64,000 nt of DNA from Dolosigranulum savutiense (GCF_039830095.1 NZ_CP142435.1:1612001-1676000), one strand, 5' to 3'; positions 37,147-45,776 are shown, counted from the stretch's first letter. Translations and numbers: made by a program. The notes: generated from the sequence alone by a model not told the origin.

Positions 37147-38349
37147 TTATTCTGATGCGCTGGAATCTGCATCTGTTTCTTTATCAAGATTTTTGAAGTC
37201 AATTTCGTTACCATCTTCATCGACTAGTTTGTAGCCCGTTTCCTTTAAGAAAAATTCAACGTGAGGGAAGATATCATGGATTAATTCATTGATTCCCATG
37301 TAGTTGCCGTCATCATCATAAATGCCGTAGTAGTCATGAACAACAAACTGTCCGGGACCACCTGATGGAACAGCCATTCGAACACTGTCAGTGTGTTTTT
37401 CGCGAAGTTGGTTAATAACCCAAGCAACATTTGCATACGTTCCTTCTGGGTGAACTTTTTCTAATGGGTCACCAGCTTGTTCTGGTAAACGTGTTCCTAA
37501 CATATCAGTCGGATCTTCAATATGATTGTTGTAGTATAGGAATTGATTATTATCATCGGCATAAGTGAGTTCAATTGGCATAGCCTTTAAGAAATGATCA
37601 ATTTGGTCAACAGTTAACACACCGCGGTCTAACTTGACGTAAGTGTCACCTTCAACAGCATTGGTTGCTTCCGCAGTTTTTTCGACCCATTCATCGTCTG
37701 ATTTATCAACATCAGCAATTGTGGAGCCTTTTGCTGCTTCGCCACTAGCTGATAGATCTTCTCGTTCAAGTGCTTCTTCTGGTGAAACATCATAGTCGGA
37801 TGTGGTACTTGCCCAACCACCATCATCACCGTCTTCGCTTGCACCGGAGTCAGCATCAGCACTGGTGTATTCTTGACCTAATGCGTTGAATAAGGCTTCT
37901 TTAATCGCTCCTGATGTCATAGTTGCACCAGAGATTTGGTCGACATTAGTTGAACTTTTAGCTTTAATCGCTTCTAGATAATCATCCAAGCCTTCATCAA
38001 CAAACTCAGGTGTTTCTTCATGGTCCACGGTAATATCGGTAATTTCATTGTTGCTCACTTCAACCGTTACTGCAACCTCACCGTTACGTCCATGGCCAAT
38101 TCCTTCATATGTGCCATCTTCAACTTTTGATAGGTCGATATCATTGGCACCAGCATCAGCAGTTTCATCTTCAGTAGCATCTTCATTGGTTGCCTGTTCG
38201 TCTACTTGATTGTCAGCTTGTTGATCCGCTTCGTCAACTTGCTCAGTCTGTTCAGCACCAGATTCTGTATCGGTTGTACCTTGATCTTGACATCCAGCTA
38301 AAATGGCTAATATTGCTGGAATAGCCAAATATTGACTCCACTTTTTCAT
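37147..38349 (-). CDS. Lipoprotein with FMN-binding domain and C-terminal PAS-like domain
   Basis: 400 residues. Signal peptide with lipobox LAILAGC (Cys20), then an acidic Glu/Gln/Asp/Thr-rich linker (~21-72). The FMN_bind domain (~75-160) contains DQISGATMTSG with Thr143 as the predicted covalent flavin attachment site of ApbE. A second acidic linker (~165-235) leads to a PAS-like domain (~250-385: VDQIDHFLKAMPIELTYADDNNQFLYYNN ... GQFVVHDYYGIYDDDGNYMG) like the one in DUF438 proteins. It should be anchored outside the membrane. A role in extracellular flavin-based redox or sensing is inferred. Own promoter on the minus strand. Confidence 0.8.
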   Translation of the reverse strand: MKKWSQYLAIPAILAILAGCQDQGTTDTESGAEQTEQVDEADQQADNQVDEQATNEDATEDETADAGANDIDLSKVEDGTYEGIGHGRNGEVAVTVEVSNNEITDITVDHEETPEFVDEGLDDYLEAIKAKSSTNVDQISGATMTSGAIKEALFNALGQEYTSADADSGASEDGDDGGWASTTSDYDVSPEEALEREDLSASGEAAKGSTIADVDKSDDEWVEKTAEATNAVEGDTYVKLDRGVLTVDQIDHFLKAMPIELTYADDNNQFLYYNNHIEDPTDMLGTRLPEQAGDPLEKVHPEGTYANVAWVINQLREKHTDSVRMAVPSGGPGQFVVHDYYGIYDDDGNYMGINELIHDIFPHVEFFLKETGYKLVDEDGNEIDFKNLDKETDADSSASE

Positions 38350-38405
38350 TATTAAGTCCTCCTGTTTTTTATGAGTTTTTACGCATTTTTCTTACATCTA
38401 ATTTT

Positions 38406-38434
38406 AATATAACAAAACTTATAAATAAAATCAA
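38406..38434 (-). promoter_or_regulatory. Promoter of the FMN-binding lipoprotein gene
   Basis: On the minus strand TTGATT (38429-38434), 17 bp, TATATT (38406-38411); AGGAGG follows ahead of the ATG. Confidence 0.65.
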
Positions 38435-38470
38435 CAGTTATTATAAAAAAAACTTATAAAGATGAATTGA

Positions 38471-38498
38471 TTGTGTCTCAACTGTGCTGTGCTATAAT
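38471..38498 (+). promoter_or_regulatory. Promoter of the nicotinamidase gene
   Basis: TTGTGT (38471-38476), 16 bp, TATAAT (38493-38498), 31 bases before the ATG. Confidence 0.5.
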
Positions 38499-38528
38499 AA
38501 TGTTAATGAGTTAATAGGAGGTTATTAC

Positions 38529-39077
38529 ATGCAAAAAGCACTAATTGTCATTGATTATACAAATGATTTCGTTCATGAAGAAGGGGCCTTAACAAGTGGA
38601 GAACCAGCCCAAGCGCTCCACGATTATATTGCCAATCAGATTAATGAATTTGCACAGGCCGATGAATTGATTGCTTTTATGGTTGACTTGCACCATGAAG
38701 GAGATACCTATCATCCGGAGACGGCATTATTCCCACCACATAATGTAGCAGGATCATCAGGGCGAGCACATTATGGAGAAATTGAATTACTTTATAATCA
38801 GTTAAAAGAAAAATCTAATGTTATTTATCGTGATAAGACGCGATATTCCTCTTTTGCGGGGACAGATTTAGCATTAAGATTGCGCGAACGGGGGATTAAT
38901 GAGGTGCATCTTGTTGGCGTGGTGACTGATATTTGTGTGTTGCATACGGCAATCGATGCTTATAATTTAGGGTTTGATATTGTTGTACATGAACAAGGCG
39001 TCGCTAGTTTCAATGCGGCAGGGCATCAATGGGCCTTGGAACATTTTAAGCAAGCTTTGGGGGCAAAAGTTATTTAA
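38529..39077 (+). CDS. pncA: Isochorismatase-family hydrolase, probable nicotinamidase
   Basis: 182 residues. Catalytic triad: Asp9 in VIDYTNDF, Lys in YRDKTRYSSF and Cys in VVTDICVLHTAIDA. The metal-binding residues should lie near DLHHEGDTYHPE. The VTDICVLHTA motif fits nicotinamidase (nicotinamide to nicotinate for NAD salvage) better than other family members. AGGAGG seven bases upstream fixes the start at 38529. Confidence 0.85.
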   Translation: MQKALIVIDYTNDFVHEEGALTSGEPAQALHDYIANQINEFAQADELIAFMVDLHHEGDTYHPETALFPPHNVAGSSGRAHYGEIELLYNQLKEKSNVIYRDKTRYSSFAGTDLALRLRERGINEVHLVGVVTDICVLHTAIDAYNLGFDIVVHEQGVASFNAAGHQWALEHFKQALGAKVI

Positions 39078-39107
39078 TTAGAATTATTATAAATAAAGCC
39101 ATTAAAC

Positions 39108-39144
39108 TTGCATTTGTTACGGAGTTAGATTATAATGAATATAG
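39108..39144 (+). promoter_or_regulatory. dps promoter with a PerR-box-like sequence
   Basis: TTGCAT (39108-39113), 17 bp, TATAAT (39131-39136). TTATAATGAATATAG (39130-39144) matches 12 of 14 fixed positions of the PerR box TTATAATNATTATAA and overlaps the -10, which would give peroxide-inducible expression. Confidence 0.55.
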
Positions 39145-39180
39145 TTGATGAGGAAAGAATTTTTTAGGAGGAATGTTATA

Positions 39181-39642
39181 ATGACTTCAGTTAACACAGT
39201 ATTAGACAAAATTGTATCTACTCAAAATGTATTTTACGTACGGTTGCACCAATTCCACTGGTACGTAAAAGGACCCGACTTTTTTGACTTACATGTTAAG
39301 TTTGAAGAGTTATATGATGCAGTTACTGTTGACATGGATGAAGTAGCAGAACGTCTACTGACAGTCGGTGGAGCACCTTCAGCTACTTTTAGTGAATTTA
39401 CAGAGAACTCAGTAATTTCTGAAAATGTTGAAGACAAAAATCTTTCTGCTATAGAAATGGCAGAAGCTGTTGTAGCAGATTTAAAAGCTTACACAGAATT
39501 ACTAAAAGAAGGTATTGAATTAACGGACAAAGAAGGCGATGATGTATCGAATGATATGCTAATCGCTATTCGTGGTAATATGGATAAACAAATCTGGATG
39601 CTACAAGCATTCCTAGACAGCAAAACAAATGTTCAAGCGTAA
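39181..39642 (+). CDS. dps: Dps-family ferritin-like DNA-protection protein
   Basis: 153 residues. The ferroxidase signature HQFHWYVKGPDFFDLHVKFEELYD (~25-48) holds the His and the Asp/Glu ligands shared across subunits of the dodecamer. It oxidises and stores iron with peroxide, limiting Fenton damage. AGGAGG precedes the ATG at 39181. Monocistronic with a terminator. Confidence 0.94.
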   Translation: MTSVNTVLDKIVSTQNVFYVRLHQFHWYVKGPDFFDLHVKFEELYDAVTVDMDEVAERLLTVGGAPSATFSEFTENSVISENVEDKNLSAIEMAEAVVADLKAYTELLKEGIELTDKEGDDVSNDMLIAIRGNMDKQIWMLQAFLDSKTNVQA

Positions 39643-39653
39643 TTAAATAATAA

Positions 39654-39684
39654 AGAGTCGAAGCTTTTGAGCTTCGGCTTTTTA
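39654..39684 (+). terminator. Terminator after dps
   Basis: GTCGAAGC / GCTTCGGC stem (one U-G pair), 6-nt loop, T5. Confidence 0.88.
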
Positions 39685-39770
39685 TTATTTTTACGAGCAA
39701 TTTTGTTGTTATTCTGATTTTATAATTTTTATGATAAAATGAGTTAAACGCTATAAGAAGGAGTATTCAA

Positions 39771-40808
39771 ATGACACAAACGCTTGCTTATTTAAAAAAA
39801 TTACTTGCTATTCCATCTCCAACTGGTTATACAGCAGAGGTGATGGATTATGTACAAGACACATTGGAAAGTTTTGGCTATGATGTTCAGCGGACACCGA
39901 AAGGAATGGCTGTGGTACGAGTGAATGGTCAAGATAGCGATCATCATCGCATCGTCACAGCTCATGTTGATACATTAGGAGCTATTGTGCGTGGTATTAA
40001 GCCAGATGGACGCTTGAAATTAGATCGAATTGGTGGATTTCCTTGGAACATGATTGAAGGGGAGAATTGTACTGTGCATGTGGCAAGCACGGGCGAGCAA
40101 GTCACAGGAACCATTATGATTCATCAGACCAGTTGTCATGTATACAAAGATGCGGGTAGCGCAGAACGTAATCAAGATAACATGGAAGTTCGGTTAGATG
40201 CTAAAGTAACAAGTGAAGATGAAACGCGTAAGTTAGGAATAGATGTTGGAGACTTTATTTCTTTTGATCCGCGAACAACAGTGACCGAAACAGGTTTTGT
40301 CAAGAGTCGCTTCTTAGATGATAAAGTGAGTGCAGCCGTTTTATTGAACTTATTACGTCGGTATAAAGAAGAAGGAACACAATTACCACAGACGACGCAT
40401 TTCATCTTTAGTTGTATTGAAGAGACAGGATTAGGTGCTAATAGTAGCTTGCATGAGAAAGCAGTTGAATATTTAGCGATTGATATGGGGGCAATCGGTG
40501 ATGATCAACAGACTGACGAATACACTGTCTCAATCTGTACGAAAGATGCATCTGGACCATACAATTATGAATTTAGACAACATCTTGTTGGTTTAGCAAA
40601 AGAACATGAGATTCCATATCAATTAGATATTTATCCGTATTATGGTAGTGATGCTTCCGCAGCTATGAGTGCTGGGGCTGAAGTGAAGCATGCGTTACTT
40701 GGAGCTGGGATTGAGTCGAGTCACTCGTATGAGCGAACACATTTAGATTCTATTGTAGCAACTGAACAATTGGTGGATGCTTACCTCAAGAGTGACTTAG
40801 TAAAATAG
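39771..40808 (+). CDS. M42-family metallo-aminopeptidase
   Basis: 345 residues. Co-catalytic metal ligands are in TAHVDTLGAIV (~64), SRFLDDKVSAA (~180) and the EETGLG motif (~214), with a further ligand in LAIDMGAI and a C-terminal His in SSHSYERTH. Members (PepA/FrvX/YsdC) form tetrahedral dodecamers that trim peptides in the cytoplasm. Own Shine-Dalgarno (AAGGAG). Confidence 0.9.
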   Translation: MTQTLAYLKKLLAIPSPTGYTAEVMDYVQDTLESFGYDVQRTPKGMAVVRVNGQDSDHHRIVTAHVDTLGAIVRGIKPDGRLKLDRIGGFPWNMIEGENCTVHVASTGEQVTGTIMIHQTSCHVYKDAGSAERNQDNMEVRLDAKVTSEDETRKLGIDVGDFISFDPRTTVTETGFVKSRFLDDKVSAAVLLNLLRRYKEEGTQLPQTTHFIFSCIEETGLGANSSLHEKAVEYLAIDMGAIGDDQQTDEYTVSICTKDASGPYNYEFRQHLVGLAKEHEIPYQLDIYPYYGSDASAAMSAGAEVKHALLGAGIESSHSYERTHLDSIVATEQLVDAYLKSDLVK

Positions 40809-40840
40809 ACCGGCTTGATAATCAGAGTCAGGACCTTTTA

Positions 40841-40870
40841 TTCAACAATTGAGTAGATCTTTGCTATAAT
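40841..40870 (+). promoter_or_regulatory. Promoter of the aldo/keto reductase gene
   Basis: TTCAAC (40841-40846), 18 bp, TATAAT (40865-40870); the -35 is weak. Confidence 0.45.
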
Positions 40871-40890
40871 GACAAAAAGGAGTGATTGAT

Positions 40891-41748
40891 GTGACATTAC
40901 AGAGTTTAGCAAGCACGTATAAATTAAATGATGGTCATGAGATTCCAGTCGTTGGATTTGGAACATGGCAAATGGACAATGATGAAAATACAACAAACAT
41001 TGTTAAACAAGCCATCAAAGAGGGGTATACGCACATTGATACCGCTGCTGTTTATGGAAATGAAGAAGCAGTAGGAAAAGGTATTCGCGAGTCAGGCGTT
41101 AACCGAAGTGAGCTCTTCGTTACTACAAAACTGTGGAATGATGCACACGGCTATGAAGAGGCAAAAGCAGCCATAGATGAGTCACTTGAGCGATTAGGCT
41201 TGGATTACGTGGATCTGTATTTGATTCATTGGCCAAACCCTAAAGAGCACCGAGACAATTGGCAAGAAGCTAACTTGGGGGCTTGGCGAGCAATGGAAGA
41301 AGCGGTTGAGGCAGGTAAAGTAAGATCAATCGGTGTTTCTAACTTCCATGAGCGTCACTTAGCACCATTACTTGAAGAGGCAAAGATTAAACCAGTTATT
41401 AACCAAATTTTCTTAAATCCAAGTGATCAACAACCGGAAATTGTAGCTTTTAATGAACAACATGATATTTTAAGTGAAGCATACAGCCCACTTGGAACAG
41501 GGAAAGTTTTCGAAATAGAAGACTTGGCAGACTTGGCTAAGAAATATGACAAAACTATCGCACAAGTTGTCTTACGCTGGAGTCTTCAAAACGGATACTT
41601 GCCACTACCAAAAACAAGCACGCCGGAACGTGTCCCAGAAAATGCTGATTTATTTGACTTTGAAATTTCTGAAGAAGATATGGAACGTATCAGTGCCTTG
41701 AAAGGTCAAGCTGGCACTGCTAAAAATCCCGATGTAGTAGATTTCTAA
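40891..41748 (+). CDS. Aldo/keto reductase
   Basis: 285 residues, NADPH-dependent TIM barrel. The catalytic tetrad is visible: Asp and Tyr in THIDTAAVYGNEE, Lys in VTTKLWN and His in YLIHWPNP. VRSIGVSNF and LPKTSTPERVPENADLFDFE complete the family signature. It reduces aldehydes or ketones such as 2,5-diketo-gluconate or methylglyoxal; the substrate is not evident. The start is GTG 40891 with AGGAG eight bases upstream. Confidence 0.92.
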   Translation: MTLQSLASTYKLNDGHEIPVVGFGTWQMDNDENTTNIVKQAIKEGYTHIDTAAVYGNEEAVGKGIRESGVNRSELFVTTKLWNDAHGYEEAKAAIDESLERLGLDYVDLYLIHWPNPKEHRDNWQEANLGAWRAMEEAVEAGKVRSIGVSNFHERHLAPLLEEAKIKPVINQIFLNPSDQQPEIVAFNEQHDILSEAYSPLGTGKVFEIEDLADLAKKYDKTIAQVVLRWSLQNGYLPLPKTSTPERVPENADLFDFEISEEDMERISALKGQAGTAKNPDVVDF

Positions 41749-41766
41749 AAATAACATATGACTAAA

Positions 41767-41811
41767 AAATAAACGGATGTTAGCTTGGGTAAGGCTAGCA
41801 TCCGTTTATTT
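41767..41811. terminator. Strong bidirectional terminator
   Basis: An 18-bp stem AAATAAACGGATGTTAGC / GCTAGCATCCGTTTATTT (one wobble pair) with a 9-nt loop lies between convergent genes. Confidence 0.9.
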
Positions 41812-41828
41812 AAACGTGTTATTTTATT

Positions 41829-42968
41829 TTAATCTTCAATTGGACCGAGTAAAATTTTCGCCCAAGCATTATGGAGCGATTCTTGGTCAGATGGTTGGAA
41901 CAAACCAGCATGAACATCACGAAGCAAGCGTGAGAGTTCCTGATTGTTCGAATAGCTGCGACCACCACTTGCCCGTGTAATTTCTTGAACGACCTCAAGG
42001 GCTGTCTCGGTGGCATAATTTTTAATAGCGGAAAGTCGTGGCATCCAGAATTTGCCGTGATCAGCATCTTGTTCAATATCTTCAGCTAATGCATTAATTT
42101 GTGGTGGAATTTGATTTGCTTTCAATGCTGCTTCAGCAATGCGCCAGCGAATATCTTTATCTTGGTCATAAGTTGTATCATTGGCAATGGATTTGCGTCC
42201 TTGAACAGTTTCGATACCAAGCTCAAGGGCTCGCTCACTAATACCATGATAAGTGGCAGCTAGAAGAATCTCGAAGTGAGCAAAAATTCCGAATACAACC
42301 GGATCAAAGCTCGGTCCCGGATCCACTTTAGTTAAAATTTCTTCTTCGCTCGCCTTTGCTCCATTCAGTTTAATATTTAAAGAACGGGTTGCTCGCATGC
42401 CTAAGACATCCCAGTCTGGAGAATAATCGATGGTGTCTGGATCATTCTTAATGTAGGCAAAGACAGATTTTGGCTCATCACCAGATGTATCCATCCCATA
42501 AGTTACTAGTCGATCACACTGTTCAGCCATGGAGATGAAGACTTTTGGTCCAAAGAATTCATAGCCACCGTTCTTAGTCGGCTTGGCATCACAAATTGAC
42601 CCGAAGAGAACACGGTCATTAGATGGTTCAGAGATTCCAAAGGCAAGTAATTTACCGTCCACCGCATCTCGTAAGATTTGTTCACCGCGCTTGTTGCCTT
42701 TTCGGACCATAAATTTTGCTAGACCGACAATAATCTGGTGCATATTAATGCCCAAAGCAGTAGCGGGAGCAGCTTTAGCTAATCGTGTTTGTTCCTTAGT
42801 GATTTCGTTCAAGCTTAGGCCAGCTCCACCATATTCTTCCGGCACAAAAGCTTTGTAATAACCTGCTTCTTTGAGTGCCTCATAATCTTCATAGGGGAAG
42901 CTGTTCTCGCGATCATATTTGTCCGCACGTTCGTGAATTTGCGTGAGTAATTCATCTGATAAAAACAT
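41829..42968 (-). CDS. Acyl-CoA-dehydrogenase-fold flavoprotein without the usual catalytic Glu
   Basis: 379 residues with the family's helical N-domain (EEYGGAGLSLNEITKEQTRLAKAAPATAL), central beta-domain (FGISEPSND, GPKVFISMAEQCD, DWDVLGMRATRSLNIKLNG) and C-terminal helices (YATETALEVVQEITRASGGRSYSNNQELSRLLRDVHAG). Where acyl-CoA dehydrogenases have the YEGT catalytic Glu, this reads LFQPSDQES, as in the DszC/HpaH-like monooxygenase branch. No other fatty-acid oxidation gene is in the window. A flavin-dependent monooxygenase or an acyl-CoA reaction of unusual type is possible. Monocistronic. Confidence 0.75.
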   Translation of the reverse strand: MFLSDELLTQIHERADKYDRENSFPYEDYEALKEAGYYKAFVPEEYGGAGLSLNEITKEQTRLAKAAPATALGINMHQIIVGLAKFMVRKGNKRGEQILRDAVDGKLLAFGISEPSNDRVLFGSICDAKPTKNGGYEFFGPKVFISMAEQCDRLVTYGMDTSGDEPKSVFAYIKNDPDTIDYSPDWDVLGMRATRSLNIKLNGAKASEEEILTKVDPGPSFDPVVFGIFAHFEILLAATYHGISERALELGIETVQGRKSIANDTTYDQDKDIRWRIAEAALKANQIPPQINALAEDIEQDADHGKFWMPRLSAIKNYATETALEVVQEITRASGGRSYSNNQELSRLLRDVHAGLFQPSDQESLHNAWAKILLGPIED

Positions 42969-43277
42969 ATCTCAAACCCTTTCAGTCTATTTTATTTCAT
43001 CATATCATTTAGTCAGTAAAAATGATATGTATAGCATGTTTAGAACGATATGATAAAGAATGATTAAGGCATAAAGTTTAGGAATGGTTGTCAGCATAGG
43101 ATTGAACAACTTGAGATGACACACTATATATGCAACATTGTTTATTTAAGGTGTAAAATCGAATGTCCTAATGTTTAATTATCATTCTTCGGGAAGATAC
43201 TCACATAATGGCTGTCTTCTCCGATGTGTTAGTCTTGGCACTGCTTAAAAGTGTTCATGTCATTATAAAGAAGTCAA
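42969..43277. other. Gene-free region between two minus-strand genes
   Basis: 309 bases, AT-rich, without a credible ORF on either strand. It should hold the promoter of the acyl-CoA-dehydrogenase-like gene (minus) and the end of the GNAT transcript, but I see no strong -35/-10 pair or terminator hairpin. Confidence 0.5.
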
Positions 43278-44033
43278 TCATTCATTTAGTTCTTTTAAAG
43301 CCCCGATGATAAAGCTATGTCGTTGGAACCCTAATTTTCGATACATTTCAGGAGTACTATCTTCAGCGTCAGCTAAGAGAATAATTGGTTTATTGGACTT
43401 GCGACTAAGGCTTACCACGAAGTTTATCGTACTACGAGCTATTCCACGCTGGCGATATTCAGGAACAGTAAGCAAGTGGTCAATTTCCAATGTATCAGTT
43501 TGTTCGTATAAGTGGAAACTCCCCACAATTTGACCATCCCATGAAGCGAGATACATTGAGACGCCTTCTGTTTGATAGATTTGTTCATAGGCAGCTTGAT
43601 GGCTTATAGCGAATGCTTCACTAACAAGTTGATCTTCTTGAAAGTTAATTTGTTTAAATTTTTCTAAAGTTTGCTCATTAACACGTTCAATTTGAATAGG
43701 GGGTAATGAGGTGGGGTGCCACTGAGTTGGCGTCAAGCTGAAAAGTTCTAACATCTGTAACTGATAACCCTGCTGATCAAAATAGGTTGTCATCTCTCGG
43801 GTTAACGGCGTATTATCAGGCCAAAAGAACTTCATATAATCTAACTGATGTTGTTTGCTGAAAACATAATGCATTTCTTCGATCAGTTTGAATTCCTGTA
43901 AATATGGCTGAAATTTTAATTGGAAAAAGTTCCAATCATGTTTAAATATGGCGTGCTCATTGTAATATTGTTTAAAAAATTCATTATCATCAACAAGGGT
44001 GCTAATATGTGTGATGTTGTTAAAGGTGAACAT
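43278..44033 (-). CDS. GNAT-family acetyltransferase with an N-terminal GNAT-like half
   Basis: 251 residues. The C-terminal half (~120-245) is a GNAT domain: YLASWDGQIVGSFHLYEQ, EIDHLLTVPEYRQRGIARSTINFVV with the acetyl-CoA-binding Q/R-x-x-G-x-A loop, and EMYRKLGFQRHS. The N-terminal half probably adopts a related but degenerate fold. Substrate unknown. The ATG at 44033 is preceded only by a weak site; a TTG at 44054 is possible. Confidence 0.8.
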   Translation of the reverse strand: MFTFNNITHISTLVDDNEFFKQYYNEHAIFKHDWNFFQLKFQPYLQEFKLIEEMHYVFSKQHQLDYMKFFWPDNTPLTREMTTYFDQQGYQLQMLELFSLTPTQWHPTSLPPIQIERVNEQTLEKFKQINFQEDQLVSEAFAISHQAAYEQIYQTEGVSMYLASWDGQIVGSFHLYEQTDTLEIDHLLTVPEYRQRGIARSTINFVVSLSRKSNKPIILLADAEDSTPEMYRKLGFQRHSFIIGALKELNE

Positions 44034-44364
44034 AGCGGACCAACTTTCTTTCAAAATGTATAGTATCAGTATATCGAATAAAGACAGAAAACACTAGATA
44101 ATTCACTATTATATCAATGATTGTGTGGGCAAAATAATAAAATGAATCTGTTAAAATTTTACGTATTAATAAAGTAAGCCATGAATAAAAGAAATAGGCT
44201 AGACTTTAGTTATAAAAAATAGTAATTACTACAATTATATTACAAATCACAATAGTTTGTTACTGAATTTAAATATGATGAGTTACTGAATTGTGATAAG
44301 ATTAAATAGGTGGACGAGTTAATGTCTACGAATTACATAGATTACGATGAGAGGGATGAATGGG
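44034..44364. other. Divergent intergenic region upstream of the PcsB/CwlO-like gene
   Basis: 331 AT-rich bases. Two features stand out: a direct repeat GTTACTGAATT at 44259-44269 and 44282-44292, 23 bases apart, and a WalR-like dyad, on the minus strand TGTAAT-N5-TGTAGT (44228-44244), one mismatch from TGTWAH-N5-TGTWAH. No clear -35/-10 pair is seen. Confidence 0.45.
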
Positions 44365-45717
44365 TTGAAACGTAAACAACTACTTAAAATAGCAATCGTT
44401 GCCTCACTTTCGGCACCGACTTTTATGCAAGCGAATAGCGTTCTGGCGGAATCATCAGAGAAGTTAGAAAAGCTACAGGATGAAAAGAAAAAAATTGAAC
44501 AAGAAAGTTCCAGTGTAAAGTCAAGCATCGAATCATCTAAGAATCAAATTGATGCACTTGAACAGACTGAAGTGGAACTCGAATCAGCAGTTGCATCTAT
44601 CCAGGGAAATATCGAGTCATTAATTGCTCAAATTCATGAACAAGAGCAACAAATTGCTGCGAAAGAATCAGAAATTGAACAATTACAAGCAGAAATTGAA
44701 TCACTGAAAGAGTTAATTGCTCGCCGAAGTGAAAAATTAAAAGAACAAGCACGTTCAGTGCAAACATCCGGTAACTCTGATAAATTTGTTGATATGATTT
44801 TATCTTCAGAAAACTTTAGTGAGCTTGTCAGTCGAGTTAACTTTGTCTCACGCATCGTGTCTAACAACCAAGAAATTGTTGAGGCTCAAAAAGAAGATGT
44901 TCAAGCTTTAGAGGAAAAGGAAGCCAAATTAGCTGAAGAAAAAGAAGCCTTAAATTTAGCGAAGTCTAATTTGGAGCTTGATCGCCAAAGTTTAGTCTTC
45001 GAACAACAAGCACTCCAATATAATATTGAGCAAGTAGCAGCTGAGCGCAATATGACCGCTCAAGAGTTGCAATCACAACTGAATAAGCAGGATGAATTGG
45101 CGAACCTTTCAGCGCAGGTAGATGAAGCTATTACTTCAGAAGAAGCCAGAATAGCAGAAGAGCGACGTCAACGAGAAGAAGCTGAGCGCCAACGTCAATT
45201 AGAGGAACAGCGTCGACAAGAAGAAGCAGCAAGACAAGCGGCTGAACAACAGGAACAGGCTGCCGCTGCTTCCGCACAAGAAGTGACCACACAATCAACG
45301 GTGAATACTTCACAGTCAGTGTCGTCAACCCCTTCTTCATCGGGTTGGTTAAGACCAGCTAGTGGGTACATTTCAAGTGGATTTGGTTACCGTACTCACC
45401 CAGTTTTCGGTTATTCAGATTTCCACCGCGGTATTGATATTGCAGGTAGTGGCTCTATTCTAGCTTCTCGAGCAGGTCGTGTCACTATTGCTGGCTACCA
45501 CCCTTCATACGGTAATTATGTTCGAATTGATCATGGGGATGGCTATTCTAGCTTATATGCTCACTTAGCTAGTATCAATGTATCTATGGGACAATCTGTC
45601 TCACAAGGACAATCATTGGGGATTATGGGAACAACAGGTACATCGACAGGTGTTCACTTACACTTCGAGATTCACCAAAATGGAGCACCTATTGACCCAG
45701 CAGGTTTTGTTAATTAG
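44365..45717 (+). CDS. Secreted peptidoglycan hydrolase, PcsB/CwlO-like coiled coil plus M23 domain
   Basis: 450 residues. Signal peptide to about residue 28 (LLKIAIVASLSAPTFMQANSVLA). Long coiled coil (~30-280, heptads rich in Glu/Gln/Lys) with the PcsB-like NSDKFVDMILSSENFSELVSRVNFVSRIVSNN. A linker rich in Gln/Ala/Ser/Thr leads to a C-terminal M23 domain: zinc ligands in FHRGIDIAG and VHLHFEIHQ, with SGFGYRTHPVFG. It cuts peptidoglycan stems, probably under FtsEX control by analogy. TTG 44365 is favoured (GAGAGG nine bases upstream); ATG 44347 and 44356 are alternatives. Confidence 0.88.
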   Translation: MKRKQLLKIAIVASLSAPTFMQANSVLAESSEKLEKLQDEKKKIEQESSSVKSSIESSKNQIDALEQTEVELESAVASIQGNIESLIAQIHEQEQQIAAKESEIEQLQAEIESLKELIARRSEKLKEQARSVQTSGNSDKFVDMILSSENFSELVSRVNFVSRIVSNNQEIVEAQKEDVQALEEKEAKLAEEKEALNLAKSNLELDRQSLVFEQQALQYNIEQVAAERNMTAQELQSQLNKQDELANLSAQVDEAITSEEARIAEERRQREEAERQRQLEEQRRQEEAARQAAEQQEQAAAASAQEVTTQSTVNTSQSVSSTPSSSGWLRPASGYISSGFGYRTHPVFGYSDFHRGIDIAGSGSILASRAGRVTIAGYHPSYGNYVRIDHGDGYSSLYAHLASINVSMGQSVSQGQSLGIMGTTGTSTGVHLHFEIHQNGAPIDPAGFVN

Positions 45718-45730
45718 GTTATAATAATAT

Positions 45731-45756
45731 AAAAAGGCCCTCAGTGGTCTTTTTTG
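45731..45756 (+). terminator. Terminator after the M23 hydrolase gene
   Basis: AAAAAGGCC / GGTCTTTTT stem (one G-U), 6-nt loop, T-run; 13 bases after the stop. Confidence 0.75.
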
Positions 45757-45776
45757 TTAAAAAGAAAGTAGGCAAT

